Shown here: positions 34,497-45,353 of the stretch, in pieces | Layout of the letters: every line of letters begins with the position of its first letter | Position numbering within the stretch: position 1 is the first letter of the stretch | From: Paracoccaceae bacterium | GTDB lineage: Bacteria > Pseudomonadota > Alphaproteobacteria > Rhodobacterales > Rhodobacteraceae | Direction of reading: 5' to 3' | NCBI GenBank assembly: GCA_029247845.1 | Contig: JAQWKM010000016.1 | Coordinates: forward strand, 1-55,297 | DNA length: 55,297 nt | Made by a program: the position numbers and the translations under genes | The notes under the pieces: generated by a model | What the model saw: only the letters and a program-made list of their open reading frames with translations | The model's database searches: none | What the model was told of the DNA's origin: nothing

Positions 34497-34883
34497 ATGG
34501 ATATGATCGCACAGATAGAGGCGGAACACATTGCCTCGCTTGGGCATGAAATTCCCGACTTTAAAGCCGGAGATACAATCCGCGTTGGATATAAAGTGAC
34601 AGAGGGAACACGCAGCCGTGTTCAGAACTATGAAGGTGTTTGCATAGCCCGAAACAATGGCAAAGGCATCGCAGGCTCTTTTACCGTGCGTAAGATTTCA
34701 TTTGGCGAAGGTGTTGAGCGGGTATTCCCTCTCCATTCGACAAATATTGATTCCATCACTGTTGTGAGACGTGGTCGAGTACGTCGTGCGAAGCTTTACT
34801 TTCTTCGTGCGCGTCGCGGTAAATCGGCACGTATCGTCGAACAGACAAACTACCGCGCTCCAAGCGCTGGTAAAGACGCATAA
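34497..34883 (+). CDS. rplS: 50S ribosomal protein L19
   Basis: 128 residues, usual length for the family with a short C-terminal tail. [31 protein letters not shown]-type [13 protein letters not shown] and [17 protein letters not shown] are conserved. RBS AAAGGAG precedes the ATG. It is followed 10 bp later by rpmE. Confidence 0.97.
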   Translation: MDMIAQIEAEHIASLGHEIPDFKAGDTIRVGYKVTEGTRSRVQNYEGVCIARNNGKGIAGSFTVRKISFGEGVERVFPLHSTNIDSITVVRRGRVRRAKLYFLRARRGKSARIVEQTNYRAPSAGKDA

Positions 34884-34893
34884 GGAGACCGTG

Positions 34894-35115
34894 ATGAGAA
34901 AAGACATTCATCCTGATTATCACTTCATCGACGTTAAAATGATCGATGGCACCATTATCAAGACTCGCTCTACTTGGGGCAAAGAAGGCGACACCATGAC
35001 TTTGGATATCGATCCTTCTGCGCATCCAGCGTGGACGGGTGGCGGCGGCCGTCTTTTGGATACTGGTGGGCGTGTGTCTAAGTTTAAAAAGAAATACGAA
35101 GGCCTCGGATTCTAA
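34894..35115 (+). CDS. rpmE: 50S ribosomal protein L31, zinc-free type
   Basis: 73 residues beginning [19 protein letters not shown]. No cysteine occurs anywhere, so this is the C-minus form that does not bind zinc, as usual in alphaproteobacteria. ATG 34894 follows AAGGAGACC; the long upstream in-frame extension runs through rplS in another frame and is rejected. A strong terminator follows. Confidence 0.95.
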   Translation: MRKDIHPDYHFIDVKMIDGTIIKTRSTWGKEGDTMTLDIDPSAHPAWTGGGGRLLDTGGRVSKFKKKYEGLGF

Positions 35116-35143
35116 ACAGATCTGCCCATATTCGAACATTAAG

Positions 35144-35175
35144 CGCCACAAATTCACACGTGGCGTTTTTGTTTT
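35144..35175 (+). terminator. Rho-independent terminator after rpmE
   Basis: CGCCAC (35144-35149) and GTGGCG (35160-35165) with a 10-base loop, followed by TTTTTGTTTT. It ends the ribosomal operon. Confidence 0.85.
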
Positions 35176-35403
35176 AGAGCATATTGAAAATAAAAAAACC
35201 TTATCGATAGTTTATCTTTAGAGGTCTTTTAGGGTAGGCTCGGGAAAAAATGCAAAGGTGGCATAAATATGCGACGACGTCATCGGGTTTGTGACAGAAA
35301 ACCGATTGAACAGCCCCACTATTGTTTTTGGGATACCTCAGGTCTAAACGCATTTAAGATCGCCCACAAGTTTGGACTATAGTGCAATAGATATGCAAAA
35401 TTT

Positions 35404-36582
35404 ATGACATCCATAACCTTATCAGAGAAAGGCACCCCCAGCCAAATACCCGTTATTTGGATGCACGCAAACGATCAGCCTAATTTCGCCTCGTTGGAGT
35501 TTCTATCGCATCGCCTTTTGCAGTCAGGTATAGAGGCACGAACAGTGATAACGTCGCCTTTACCAGAGAGCAGCCTGCGAACAAAAGAAGCAGAATTTGC
35601 CGAGCTTACAGTCATCGAGCCACCCATTGAAACACAGGCGGCGGTTCAGTCTTTTCTCAATGAATACCAGCCTAATTTTCTGATCTGGTCCGGTGGAGGC
35701 TTAAGGACATCTTTGCTCAGGGCAAGTGCGATGCGCGGCATCATCATGATCCTTGCCAATATCAGGATCACTGATTTCCCCACACAACGGCTACGGTTTT
35801 TACCAGATGCTAATCGTCGGGCTTTAAGGGCGTTCTCCCGCTATTATGCTGTGGACACCTCTGGGGCCGATCAGCTTAACCGCATGGGTGTCGTTCCGAG
35901 TAAGATCGAAATAAAGGGCCCCCTCCAGCAGGCCACCCCCATCCCATTCCTGACGAGAGAACTAGACCAAGATCTTACCGCCGCATGTATGGGCCGGATG
36001 TTGTGGCTTGCAGCCGCTGTCACAAAGAACGAAGCACAAATCGTTTTGCAAGCGCATTGCTTGGTCATGAGCCAATCACATAGAAGCCTGCTCATACTAG
36101 TCCCAGAGTCGCCCGAGAGTGAACCAGATATAGTCCAAATGGTACAAGATTTGGGCCTATCTTACAGCGTCCAGAGCGCCAGAGAAGTTCCAGATTCAAA
36201 TACTCAGGCCTTTATCTGTGCCTCACAAAAGGATCTTTACGCATGGTATGCCATCGCACCAGTAGCATTCTTAGGCCAATCCCTATCCTCGAAAAAAAAA
36301 GGTGGCCTTGATCCTTATCCACCGGCCGCTTTTGGCTGTGCTTTGCTACATGGGCCAGATGTGACTTCGTTTATGGGTCGATATTCTCGGCTAACCGAGC
36401 AGGGCGCGGCCCAAATTGTCAAGGATGTTGAAAGCCTTGGCGCTGCAATTGTTGAGATTACAAATCCAGAGCAATCTGCCAGTATGGCCTATGCCGCTTG
36501 GAATATCATTTCTGAAGGTGCCGAATTGACAGATACGTTGGTCGAACAAATTGTCGAACACTTTGACAGATCAGGGCTATAG
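35404..36582 (+). CDS. waaA: Kdo transferase-like glycosyltransferase (WaaA/KdtA family)
   Basis: 392-residue GT-B protein related to 3-deoxy-D-manno-octulosonic acid transferase, which adds Kdo to lipid A. N-terminal WMHANDQPNFASLEFLSHRL, WSGGGLRTSLLRASA, ILANIRITDF and a C-terminal nucleotide-sugar region with APVAFLGQSL and PPAAFGCALLHGPDV fit a divergent WaaA. The usual N-terminal membrane anchor is not evident. It lies 2 bp before lpxK. Assignment by similarity and by lpxK context; it is a divergent member. Confidence 0.75.
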   Translation: MTSITLSEKGTPSQIPVIWMHANDQPNFASLEFLSHRLLQSGIEARTVITSPLPESSLRTKEAEFAELTVIEPPIETQAAVQSFLNEYQPNFLIWSGGGLRTSLLRASAMRGIIMILANIRITDFPTQRLRFLPDANRRALRAFSRYYAVDTSGADQLNRMGVVPSKIEIKGPLQQATPIPFLTRELDQDLTAACMGRMLWLAAAVTKNEAQIVLQAHCLVMSQSHRSLLILVPESPESEPDIVQMVQDLGLSYSVQSAREVPDSNTQAFICASQKDLYAWYAIAPVAFLGQSLSSKKKGGLDPYPPAAFGCALLHGPDVTSFMGRYSRLTEQGAAQIVKDVESLGAAIVEITNPEQSASMAYAAWNIISEGAELTDTLVEQIVEHFDRSGL

Positions 36583-36584
36583 GC

Positions 36585-37583
36585 ATGCGCACTCCAAAAT
36601 ATTGGTATAGCTCCCGCAGCGACCAAAAAATTTTCTCTCGTCTGTTGGCGCCTTTGGGATGGCTTTACGCTCGTGCTACAGCAAACCGCGTGGCCAAGGC
36701 GCCAACACTCTCTGCCAAATGCCCAGTTATATGTATTGGTAATTTGAATGCGGGCGGAACTGGCAAAACACCCACGGTCATTGCGATCACTCAAATATGC
36801 CAAAACCTAGATGCCCGGGTGTGTATTATATCGCGGGGTTATCGAGGATCACTCGAGGGTCCAGTTGAAGTTGATCTCAAAACACACACGGCCAAAGAGA
36901 CGGGCGATGAACCGCTTTTGCTTGCGACTTTTGCTCCCACAATCGTCTCTAACGACCGCACAAAAGGCGTGTTGGCCGCAATGGTTTTAGAACCCGACAT
37001 CATTCTTTTGGATGATGGACATCAAGACCCATCGGTCGAAAAAAATCTCTCAGTTGTTGTTGTCGATGCAGAGAAAGGCTTTGGCAATGGTCTTTGCCTG
37101 CCAGCCGGTCCTTTGAGGGAACCCGTTTCACAGGGTCTGAAACGCGCCGATATCCTTCTCTCTATAGGCGATCATGCGGCTCAATCTCGGTTTATGGACA
37201 ATTGGGCGGAAAAACCGAGTATAAAGCACTTTACGGCTAAACTCAGCCCGCTCGAAACTGGGATGACGTGGTCTGAGGGCGCCTATGTAGCTTTTGCAGG
37301 TATAGGTCACCCAGAGAAGTTTTTTTCCACATTGGAAAGCCTTGGGGCCAAAATTGTGCATCGCGAAGCGCTTGGGGATCATGAAAACCTATCATCTGCC
37401 CTCCTTGGTCGTTTGAAATCGCTTGCTGATAAGCAGGGCGCACAGTTGGTAACGACTGAAAAAGACGCAGCGCGCATTCCAACCAATTTCCGCAGTCAAG
37501 TCCTCACTTTGCCTGTTAGACTTACCTTGAATCAGCCCAACGCCATGAAGGATTTGATAAGCCGCAGTCTCAAACCTGACTGA
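36585..37583 (+). CDS. lpxK: Tetraacyldisaccharide 4'-kinase
   Basis: Lipid A 4'-kinase, 332 residues. Walker A GNLNAGGTGKTP is at 52-63; ILLDDGHQDPS is the DDGxQ motif; LPAGPLREP follows. RBS is weak; the start is 2 bp after waaA. It converges with the CaiB gene with only 14 bp between stops, where an AT-rich inverted repeat (GTAAAAAA / TTTTTTAC) overlaps both ends. Confidence 0.94.
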   Translation: MRTPKYWYSSRSDQKIFSRLLAPLGWLYARATANRVAKAPTLSAKCPVICIGNLNAGGTGKTPTVIAITQICQNLDARVCIISRGYRGSLEGPVEVDLKTHTAKETGDEPLLLATFAPTIVSNDRTKGVLAAMVLEPDIILLDDGHQDPSVEKNLSVVVVDAEKGFGNGLCLPAGPLREPVSQGLKRADILLSIGDHAAQSRFMDNWAEKPSIKHFTAKLSPLETGMTWSEGAYVAFAGIGHPEKFFSTLESLGAKIVHREALGDHENLSSALLGRLKSLADKQGAQLVTTEKDAARIPTNFRSQVLTLPVRLTLNQPNAMKDLISRSLKPD

Positions 37584-37597
37584 GCGTAAAAAAACAG

Positions 37598-38716
37598 CTA
37601 TTCTTTTTTACTGCTGCCAAGTTTGGGAGACGGCGTTTTCAGGTTAAGTTGCGCATCTGAGAAATTAAACGGAGATCTAACGCTTGGTACCCCATCGAGA
37701 TCAATTTGCATTTGCCTGTGAACGATCTGCGGATCGGCAAAGACGTCATCCATTTCATTGATCGGGCCCGCGGGAACGCCTTTGGCCTCGCAGGCTAGCA
37801 AAAGATCTGATTTAGTCATTCGGCGGGTACGCGCCATAAGTTGCGCAATCATTATTTCTCGATTGGCAACTCGGTCTGCATTTTTTAGAAACTCTGGGGC
37901 CGCCGCCATATCATCAAGGTTTAAAAGCTCACAAAGGCGCTGATATTGTCCGTCATTGCCCGTCGCAATGATGATATGGCCATCGCTGCATTCAAACACT
38001 TGATAGGGAGTTAAATTGGGGTGGTAATTTCCCGTGCGCTGTGGCGGGTTTCCCGTCGAAAGGTAATTGAGAGCCTGATTTGCCATGACTGAAACAGCAC
38101 AATCAAAGAGCGACATATCAATATGTTGGCCACATCCGGTTGAGCTGCGCATGTGCAATGCAGATAGAATAGCAGTCGTAGAGTAAACCCCCGTGAATAT
38201 ATCAGTAATGGCCACCCCTGCCCGCTGGGGTGCGCCGTCTGGTTCCCCAGTAATGGACATAAAACCAGACATTCCTTGGATAATATAATCATATCCTGCG
38301 CGGTGCGCATAAGGCCCAGTTTGGCCAAATCCAGTAATCGAGCAATAGATCAGCTTGGGATTAATTTTCACAAGGCTTTTGTAATCTAAGCCATATTTGG
38401 CAAGACCTCCAACTTTGAAATTCTCGATCAAAATATCAGCATCTTTAACGAGCTCGATAAGGCGCTCTTGTCCCTCAGAAGTGCGGAAATCGATGACAAC
38501 ACTAGATTTACCACGATTGCAGGAATGAAAATACGAAGCGGTTTTGTCCTCATCTCGCTCAATGAAAGGTGGGCCCCATTGTCGCGTATCATCGCCTTGG
38601 GGAGCCTCTACCTTGATAACTTCGGCACCCAGATCCGCCAATGTTTGACCAGCCCAAGGGCCCGCCAAAATGCGCGCCAGCTCAATGACTTTTAACCCAT
38701 TAAGAGGCGACGACAT
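37598..38716 (-). CDS. CaiB/BaiF family CoA-transferase (class III)
   Basis: Class III CoA-transferase, 372 residues. LKVIELARILAGPWAGQTLADLGAEVIKVE, RQWGPPF, NRGKSSVVIDF and the likely catalytic Asp172 in AITDIFTGVYS are visible. The ATG overlaps the dsbA stop by one base (TAATG). The CoA acceptor and donor are unknown. Pairing with dsbA looks positional rather than functional. Confidence 0.9.
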   Translation of the reverse strand: MSSPLNGLKVIELARILAGPWAGQTLADLGAEVIKVEAPQGDDTRQWGPPFIERDEDKTASYFHSCNRGKSSVVIDFRTSEGQERLIELVKDADILIENFKVGGLAKYGLDYKSLVKINPKLIYCSITGFGQTGPYAHRAGYDYIIQGMSGFMSITGEPDGAPQRAGVAITDIFTGVYSTTAILSALHMRSSTGCGQHIDMSLFDCAVSVMANQALNYLSTGNPPQRTGNYHPNLTPYQVFECSDGHIIIATGNDGQYQRLCELLNLDDMAAAPEFLKNADRVANREIMIAQLMARTRRMTKSDLLLACEAKGVPAGPINEMDDVFADPQIVHRQMQIDLDGVPSVRSPFNFSDAQLNLKTPSPKLGSSKKE

Positions 38717-39405
38717 TACGAGCCCAGCTTTTCATCCAGTATTTTTGAGAATTCTTCATAACTCATGTTCGCATAAGGCTCACCATCTATTATAAAGCTC
38801 GGAGTAGACTTAATTTGATCACGGGTTGCATTCTCTTTGTACCACCCAACAAGTGCTCGCAGCTTGTCGCCATCCGCTAGACAGGATTGCAGCTGTTCCT
38901 TATCCAGACCAGCGAGGCGTCCTATTTTTCTAAGCTCACCAACGATTGCGAGATCATTATCCGCCCGCGCCCATTTGTTTTGGGTTTTCAGCATCATATC
39001 CGTCAGTCCAAAGAACTTGTCCGGGCCTGCGCAACGCGCAACAAGCGACGCCCACATTCCATATTTGTCAAAGAAGACTTCGCGGAAAATGAATTTTACC
39101 TTATTGGTGTCGATATAATTCTTTTTAAGCGGCTTATACACTTCTTGATGAAATTTAGAACAATGCGGACAGGTAAAAGACGCATATTCAATCACTGTGA
39201 TAGGAGCATCTTCTGAACCCAAGACCATCTCGATAATCTCTGGAATAGAGGTTTCTGTATCCGAAGTAGTTGAGTTTTGAGCATTTGCCACGAAAGGCAA
39301 ATCAAACTCTGCTAATTTAGAGGTTGGAGCAGCTTGGATAAACCAATATCCCACTGCTAAAGCGACAACGAAAACAGCCAAAAGAGGGGAAAATCTGCGC
39401 AGCAT
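38716..39405 (-). CDS. DsbA-family thiol:disulfide oxidoreductase
   Basis: 229 residues. N-terminal membrane anchor or signal (residues about 7-25), then thioredoxin-fold with Cys79-Pro-His-Cys82 and cis-Pro in STPSFIIDG. ITVIEYASFTCPHCSKFHQEV is typical. Periplasmic, introducing or isomerising disulfides. It follows the DUF721 gene by 12 bp and overlaps the CaiB gene. Confidence 0.92.
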   Translation of the reverse strand: MLRRFSPLLAVFVVALAVGYWFIQAAPTSKLAEFDLPFVANAQNSTTSDTETSIPEIIEMVLGSEDAPITVIEYASFTCPHCSKFHQEVYKPLKKNYIDTNKVKFIFREVFFDKYGMWASLVARCAGPDKFFGLTDMMLKTQNKWARADNDLAIVGELRKIGRLAGLDKEQLQSCLADGDKLRALVGWYKENATRDQIKSTPSFIIDGEPYANMSYEEFSKILDEKLGS

Positions 39406-39417
39406 GTTAAAAGCCTT

Positions 39418-39936
39418 TCATGGGCTGGATTTACGATCTGATTTACTTAAAACATTTCGCGCAAGATCTTCAAGGGCTTGTGCAAATGTTGGATCCTTAA
39501 CTGACTCGACCAGTCTACGTGCTTCTGCTGTAATTGCAGGTGCCAGGGTTTTATCATTTGGCCCAAATTTTTGGGAAAAGACTACTTGCGCTTCAGCAAA
39601 ACCACGGGTGGCAGTCTGGGTAATTTTAATGCGGGTTATCGCATTATATCCATAGACTGCGTTTACTTTTGTCCGAATTTTTTCTTTTTCCATTTCAAGA
39701 ATTGGGGCGTTTGCGCCCGTACTCAGGACAGTCAGTGTCGCACCAAATCCATGTTTGCTGTAAGATACATTCACGGGTTGCGCGATGCGGGCGATATCTT
39801 TTCCGGCAATCTCTTCCCAATGAGTTAAAATGCGCGATTGCGAAAAGCCACGGGATTCACTTGCATCGCGGATGCGTGATGTCAGCAAGGAAGATGTCTG
39901 CTTAAAGCCTTTTGTAGAACTGCGGCGGTCGGCCAT
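39418..39936 (-). CDS. DUF721/DciA-like protein
   Basis: 172 residues. RGFSQSRILTHWEEIAGKDIARIAQP near the N-terminus and LEMEKEKIRTKVNAVYGYNAITRIKI are the DUF721 pattern, a family that includes the DnaB helicase loader-associated DciA. It is divergent from mutY with 78 bp between starts. Function in replication is family inference. Confidence 0.82.
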   Translation of the reverse strand: MADRRSSTKGFKQTSSLLTSRIRDASESRGFSQSRILTHWEEIAGKDIARIAQPVNVSYSKHGFGATLTVLSTGANAPILEMEKEKIRTKVNAVYGYNAITRIKITQTATRGFAEAQVVFSQKFGPNDKTLAPAITAEARRLVESVKDPTFAQALEDLARNVLSKSDRKSSP

Positions 39937-40014
39937 CTATTGTATCCTGCAGGTTTGTACTTAATGATAACCTTAATCCGCATCGACAGATGAGCAACAG
40001 AAAAGAGGTCAAAA

Positions 40015-41061
40015 TTGTGTGATATCCCATCTTCGGACGATTTATTGGCTTGGTACGACCGCCACGCACGGGTAATGCCGTGGCGGATACCTCCCCAAGA
40101 TCGAAAAGACGGCAGGGAACCCGACCCTTATCGTGTATGGCTGTCCGAGATAATGTTGCAACAAACCACAGTGGCGGCGGTGAAAGCATATTTTGAACGT
40201 TTCACAGCCCGCTGGCCCAATGTCAGGGCTCTTGCAGAGGCCAAAGATGCGGATGTAATGGGTGAATGGGCTGGCTTGGGCTATTATGCGCGTGCGCGCA
40301 ATTTGCTAAAATGTGCTCGGATGATAACTGATGAAATGGACGCAATATTTCCGTCCCGCTACGAAGATCTCATTCGGCTTCCAGGTGTTGGGCCATACAC
40401 AGCCTCTGCCGTCGTAGCGATTGCTTTTGATCACCCGGAAACAGTTGTCGATGGCAATGTAGAGCGCGTGATGTCACGCCTTTTTAATATACATACGCCT
40501 CTACCTCTCTCAAAGAATGAATTGACCCATCGGGCGGATACCTTGACCCCGGCGACCAGACCCGGAGATTATGCACAGGCTGTGATGGATCTTGGCGCGA
40601 CCATCTGCACGCCTAAACGGCCCGCATGCGGGTTGTGTCCGTGGACCAATAATTGTGTTGGCCGCAAATCAGGAACCGCCTTAGAGCTACCAAAGAAAAT
40701 ACCAAAAAAACAGAAACCTACGCGTTACGGTTTTGTATATTTTGTCCAGCGTGAAGACGATGCAATGCTGTTGGAAAGACGCCCTGACAAAGGCCTCTTG
40801 GGGGGTATGCTGGGATGGCCTGGATCTGACTGGTCCGAAGCGCCTGAGGAGAACGCTCCCGTTCAGGCCAGTTGGCACCCAATAAAATCACAAGTTCGCC
40901 ACACTTTTACCCATTTTCATTTACAATTATCAATTATGACAGCCTCAGTCAGCCCCGGATGTGTTCCACAACGCGGCGAATTCGTTGCAAAATCAAAGTT
41001 TAATCCGTCTGAATTGCCAACTGTGATGCGAAAAGTCTTTGATCTGGTGAAATCAACCTAA
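40015..41061 (+). CDS. mutY: A/G-specific adenine glycosylase
   Basis: Removes adenine opposite 8-oxoguanine. It has 348 residues. Glu45 (LSEIMLQQT) and Asp146 (VVDGNVERV) are the catalytic residues; the helix-hairpin-helix is LPGVGPYTASA; the [4Fe-4S] cysteines are Cys198, Cys205, Cys208 and Cys214; the C-terminal NUDIX-like domain has ERRPDKGLLGGMLGWPG and HTFTHFHL. The start is a TTG after GAGGTC; no ATG or GTG is available in frame nearby. Confidence 0.95.
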   Translation: MCDIPSSDDLLAWYDRHARVMPWRIPPQDRKDGREPDPYRVWLSEIMLQQTTVAAVKAYFERFTARWPNVRALAEAKDADVMGEWAGLGYYARARNLLKCARMITDEMDAIFPSRYEDLIRLPGVGPYTASAVVAIAFDHPETVVDGNVERVMSRLFNIHTPLPLSKNELTHRADTLTPATRPGDYAQAVMDLGATICTPKRPACGLCPWTNNCVGRKSGTALELPKKIPKKQKPTRYGFVYFVQREDDAMLLERRPDKGLLGGMLGWPGSDWSEAPEENAPVQASWHPIKSQVRHTFTHFHLQLSIMTASVSPGCVPQRGEFVAKSKFNPSELPTVMRKVFDLVKST

Positions 41062-41110
41062 TCAGGCTATAATTTTAACGTTGTGGAATAAGGGCAAAGG
41101 TAATTACGCG

Positions 41111-42247
41111 ATGCTAAATTCTAAACATAATATGTCTTTTGGAACAATATCTCCATTTTGGTTATCTCTGACTTTGATACCACTGATCTGGATCGCTGCC
41201 ATTTGGGGCGGCTGGTCGTTTTTAATCGTCATACTGGCATCTTGGTTTCTATTTTCAGCCCTAGACGCAGTTTTGGGCCTGAATTTGGAAAATGCGGATC
41301 CTGAGGAAGATGGTGCTTTAATTTTTTGGCACAAACTTTTGACGGTTATCTGGGTACCTTTACAGTTTATCACGCTTTTTGGCGTGATTTGGTACTGTGC
41401 ACATTCAGGCCTTAGCGGGCTAGAAAAGTTTGGCCTCTTCTTTTCGGTTGGGGTCATAACGGGTACGATTGGCATTAATTACTCTCATGAGTTGATGCAT
41501 CAATCCAACCGCAAGGAGCGGGCTATGGCCGATATTTTATTGTCTATGGTCTTATATTCGCATTTCCGATCTGAACATCTTTTGGTCCATCACACATTTA
41601 TTGGAACACCACGTGATGCAGTAACTGCCCGCTACGGAGAGGGCTTTTACAGGTTTTTTCTACGTATCATAAAAGAATGTTGGCTATCCGGATTTCGCGC
41701 TGAGAAAGCTAAGTTAGCGCGCAAAAATCTACCCTGGTATGATGGCAAAAATCCCTTTCTCCTATATGTTGTCCTTCAGCTCGGTATGGTGTTACTAGCA
41801 TTTTCATTGGGAGGCTGGAGCGGTCTGGCCTTATTTTCTTGGCAGGCGATTGTCGCGATCTGTTCTCTGGAAATTATCAATTATATTGAACACTACGGCC
41901 TTACCCGCAAACATTTTGGCAACGGCAAATACGAACACATTAAGCCACACCATTCATGGAATTCAGCCCATACAGCGACGAACTGGCTTTTGATCAACCT
42001 GCAACGCCATTCAGATCATCACTTTAAGCCAAACAGGCGGTTTCCATTGCTACAAAATTATTCATCGGCAGATGCCCCACAACTACCGTTTGGCTATCCC
42101 GTAATGTCAGCAATTGCACTATTTCCAAGTGTATGGCGCAAAACGATGAACCCGAAGGTCCGTAAATGGCGAGAGATGTATTATCCAGAAATCCAAGACT
42201 GGAGTAAATACAACAAAGCGAGCAACCCTGCTCCAAGAAGGGCGTAA
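41111..42247 (+). CDS. alkB: AlkB-family alkane 1-monooxygenase-like membrane hydroxylase
   Basis: 378-residue integral membrane non-heme diiron oxygenase. It has about six hydrophobic helices and all histidine boxes: HELMHQ, EHLLVHHTFIGTPRDAVTAR, NYIEHYGL and LQRHSDHHFKP. Family enzymes hydroxylate medium-chain alkanes or related chains using rubredoxin. ATG 41111 follows AAAGGT; a TTG 30 bases upstream is possible. No rubredoxin or rubredoxin reductase lies nearby, and the gene sits among housekeeping genes, so substrate is open. Confidence 0.88.
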   Translation: MLNSKHNMSFGTISPFWLSLTLIPLIWIAAIWGGWSFLIVILASWFLFSALDAVLGLNLENADPEEDGALIFWHKLLTVIWVPLQFITLFGVIWYCAHSGLSGLEKFGLFFSVGVITGTIGINYSHELMHQSNRKERAMADILLSMVLYSHFRSEHLLVHHTFIGTPRDAVTARYGEGFYRFFLRIIKECWLSGFRAEKAKLARKNLPWYDGKNPFLLYVVLQLGMVLLAFSLGGWSGLALFSWQAIVAICSLEIINYIEHYGLTRKHFGNGKYEHIKPHHSWNSAHTATNWLLINLQRHSDHHFKPNRRFPLLQNYSSADAPQLPFGYPVMSAIALFPSVWRKTMNPKVRKWREMYYPEIQDWSKYNKASNPAPRRA

Positions 42248-42269
42248 CCACAAAGCGTCTTATCCACAG

Positions 42270-42296
42270 AAAAAAGCCCACCAAAAACTGGTGGGC
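42270..42296 (-). terminator. Terminator between alkB and ccrM
   Basis: GCCCACCA (42276-42283) and TGGTGGGC (42289-42296), 5-base loop; on the minus strand followed by TTTTTTC. It serves ccrM and probably also stops alkB readthrough. Confidence 0.75.
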
Positions 42297-42361
42297 ATCA
42301 AGTTTTGCAGTTTTAGGCCGCAGGCAAATTTTGCGATCCCGTTGGACGTATTTCTGTGAAA

Positions 42362-43567
<1,206 letters not shown>

Positions 43568-43578
43568 AATAAGTTAAT

Positions 43579-44199
43579 TTATTTTGCGCCACACAAGATA
43601 TTGTGTACTGGTTTAAACGAACGTCTATGATGAGGGCTCACTCCAAGATGTTGCAAAGCTAATTGATGCTCTTTTGTCGGATATCCGGCATTTTTATCCC
43701 ATCCATACCCAGGATTTTGTCTTGCGAGATCAGTCATAAGGCGATCTCGTGTTATTTTTGCAACAATTGAGGCAGCTGCAATCGACACTGATTTGGCGTC
43801 ACCTTTGACAATAGCCTGAGAAGGGACTGGCAACTCGGCCGGAATGCGGTTGCCATCAATGATAACAAATGAAGGGCCCGGATCAAGTTGGGTAATGGCT
43901 TGCCTCATGGCGAGCAAACTGGCCTGAAAGATATTAATCCGATCAATCTCTTCGACTGAGACATGCACTACACTGACACTGCTATGTTGTAAGATTAAAT
44001 CATACAGCACTTCGCGTTTTTTAACGGACAAGGCTTTTGAATCATTTAGACCGGTGGGAATATTGTTCGGATCAAGGATCACTGCAGCAGCCGTTACAGG
44101 TCCGGCCAAAGGTCCTCGACCAACTTCGTCCACACCTGCGATAATTTCAAACCCTTGGGCATGCAAATCAGCTTCAAAAGAAAAGTCAGGACCCAACAT
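43579..44199 (-). CDS. rnhB: Ribonuclease HII
   Basis: Removes ribonucleotides from DNA. It has 206 residues with start ATG 44199 (a GTG at 44205 is also in frame). The active site is in AGVDEVGRGPLAG (Asp24-Glu25), with a metal ligand in FVIIDGN and DAKSVSIAAASIVAKI; GYGWDKNAGYPTKEH is conserved. No strong ribosome site was seen. A hairpin (44219-44239, CTCTGTCT / AGACAGAG) lies just upstream. Confidence 0.94.
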   Translation of the reverse strand: MLGPDFSFEADLHAQGFEIIAGVDEVGRGPLAGPVTAAAVILDPNNIPTGLNDSKALSVKKREVLYDLILQHSSVSVVHVSVEEIDRINIFQASLLAMRQAITQLDPGPSFVIIDGNRIPAELPVPSQAIVKGDAKSVSIAAASIVAKITRDRLMTDLARQNPGYGWDKNAGYPTKEHQLALQHLGVSPHHRRSFKPVHNILCGAK

Positions 44200-44243
44200 A
44201 GGCACACTACATGTAATTCTCTGTCTTCAAGAGACAGAGATCG

Positions 44244-44278
44244 AAAACGAAAAAACCTGCCAAATATTTGGCAGGTTT
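44244..44278 (-). terminator. Terminator of the pyrimidine transport operon
   Basis: Two 13-bp arms (AAACCTGCCAAAT and ATTTGGCAGGTTT, 44253-44278) form a perfect palindrome; on the minus strand it runs into TTTTTTCGTTTT. It lies about 50 bases after the binding-protein gene stop. Confidence 0.85.
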
Positions 44279-44326
44279 CTCTTTATTTATCGCATGAAGC
44301 GGCATTAGTCATCACATACTGGCTAA

Positions 44327-45316
44327 TTAATTAAGCGCAGCGTCCGTGATCGCATGTGTCCAAGCGCCTTCAGGTTTTTTAGTAATAACCGGATCAGAAC
44401 CACCACCCATAAGCGTTGCAACTGTACGCTCATAATCTGCTGGATCCAGCGCACCGTTTGACCCTGCAGTCAATTTTGCAATTTCGCCCATCATACGCTT
44501 CATGTGTTCTTCACTTTGCGCACCACTGGCATCATTATCAAGGACAATCTCAGCTGCTTCGTCTGGATTGTTCTCTGCATATTTCCATCCCTTCATTGAA
44601 GCACGAACAAAACGTACCATTCTGTCAACAAATGCCGCATCCCCAAGATTATCTTCATGAACGTAAAGGCCATCTTCAAGAGTAGCAACGCCCTGTTCTT
44701 CATATTTGAAGACTACCAAATCATCTGGTGTAAGCCCTGCATCAATTATTTGCCAATATTCGTTATAGGTCATTGTTGAAACACAATCAGCCTGACCCTG
44801 TAGGATTGGTTCGATGCCCCAACCTTGTTTCAACACAGTAACGGCATTTTCCGATCCGTCTGTCGAAATACTCAGTTGGCTCATCCAGCTCAAAAATGGA
44901 TATTCATTACCAAAGAACCAAACACCAATAGTTTTCCCGCGCAAGTCACTCGGAGTGGTAATACCTGAATCTTTGCGGCAAGAGAGCATCAACCCAGATG
45001 ATTTGAATGTTTGTGCGATATTTACAATGGGAAGGCCTTTTTCTCGGCTAGCCAATGCGGATGGCATCCAATCTATCATTACATCTGCGCCACCACCAGC
45101 AAGCACCTGAGCAGGTGCTACATCGGGTCCGCCAGGCTTAATGTCCACTTCAAGCCCTTCAGCATCATAAAAGCCTTTGTCTTTAGCAACATAGTATCCT
45201 GCAAATTGTGATTGAGTTACCCACTTGAGTTGTAAGGCAACTTTATCAGCAGCATGTATCGTGCCCGCCGCCATGCCAAATGACAAAGCAAGGACTGTAG
45301 TCAGTAAATGTTTCAT
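44327..45316 (-). CDS. NMT1/THI5-like ABC transporter substrate-binding protein
   Basis: Periplasmic binding protein, 329 residues. Signal peptide MKHLLTTVLALSFGMAAGTIHA, cleavage about residue 22, then KVALQLKWVTQSQFAGYYVAKD, the NMT1 pattern. The family includes pyrimidine-precursor binders. Placed after dihydropyrimidinase, amidohydrolase and permeases, it most likely binds a pyrimidine or a reduced pyrimidine. Last gene of the minus-strand operon, before the terminator. Confidence 0.87.
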   Translation of the reverse strand: MKHLLTTVLALSFGMAAGTIHAADKVALQLKWVTQSQFAGYYVAKDKGFYDAEGLEVDIKPGGPDVAPAQVLAGGGADVMIDWMPSALASREKGLPIVNIAQTFKSSGLMLSCRKDSGITTPSDLRGKTIGVWFFGNEYPFLSWMSQLSISTDGSENAVTVLKQGWGIEPILQGQADCVSTMTYNEYWQIIDAGLTPDDLVVFKYEEQGVATLEDGLYVHEDNLGDAAFVDRMVRFVRASMKGWKYAENNPDEAAEIVLDNDASGAQSEEHMKRMMGEIAKLTAGSNGALDPADYERTVATLMGGGSDPVITKKPEGAWTHAITDAALN

Positions 45317-45353
45317 GTATTTTCTCCAAGTTAGTTTTCGGTTTTAACTCTGC

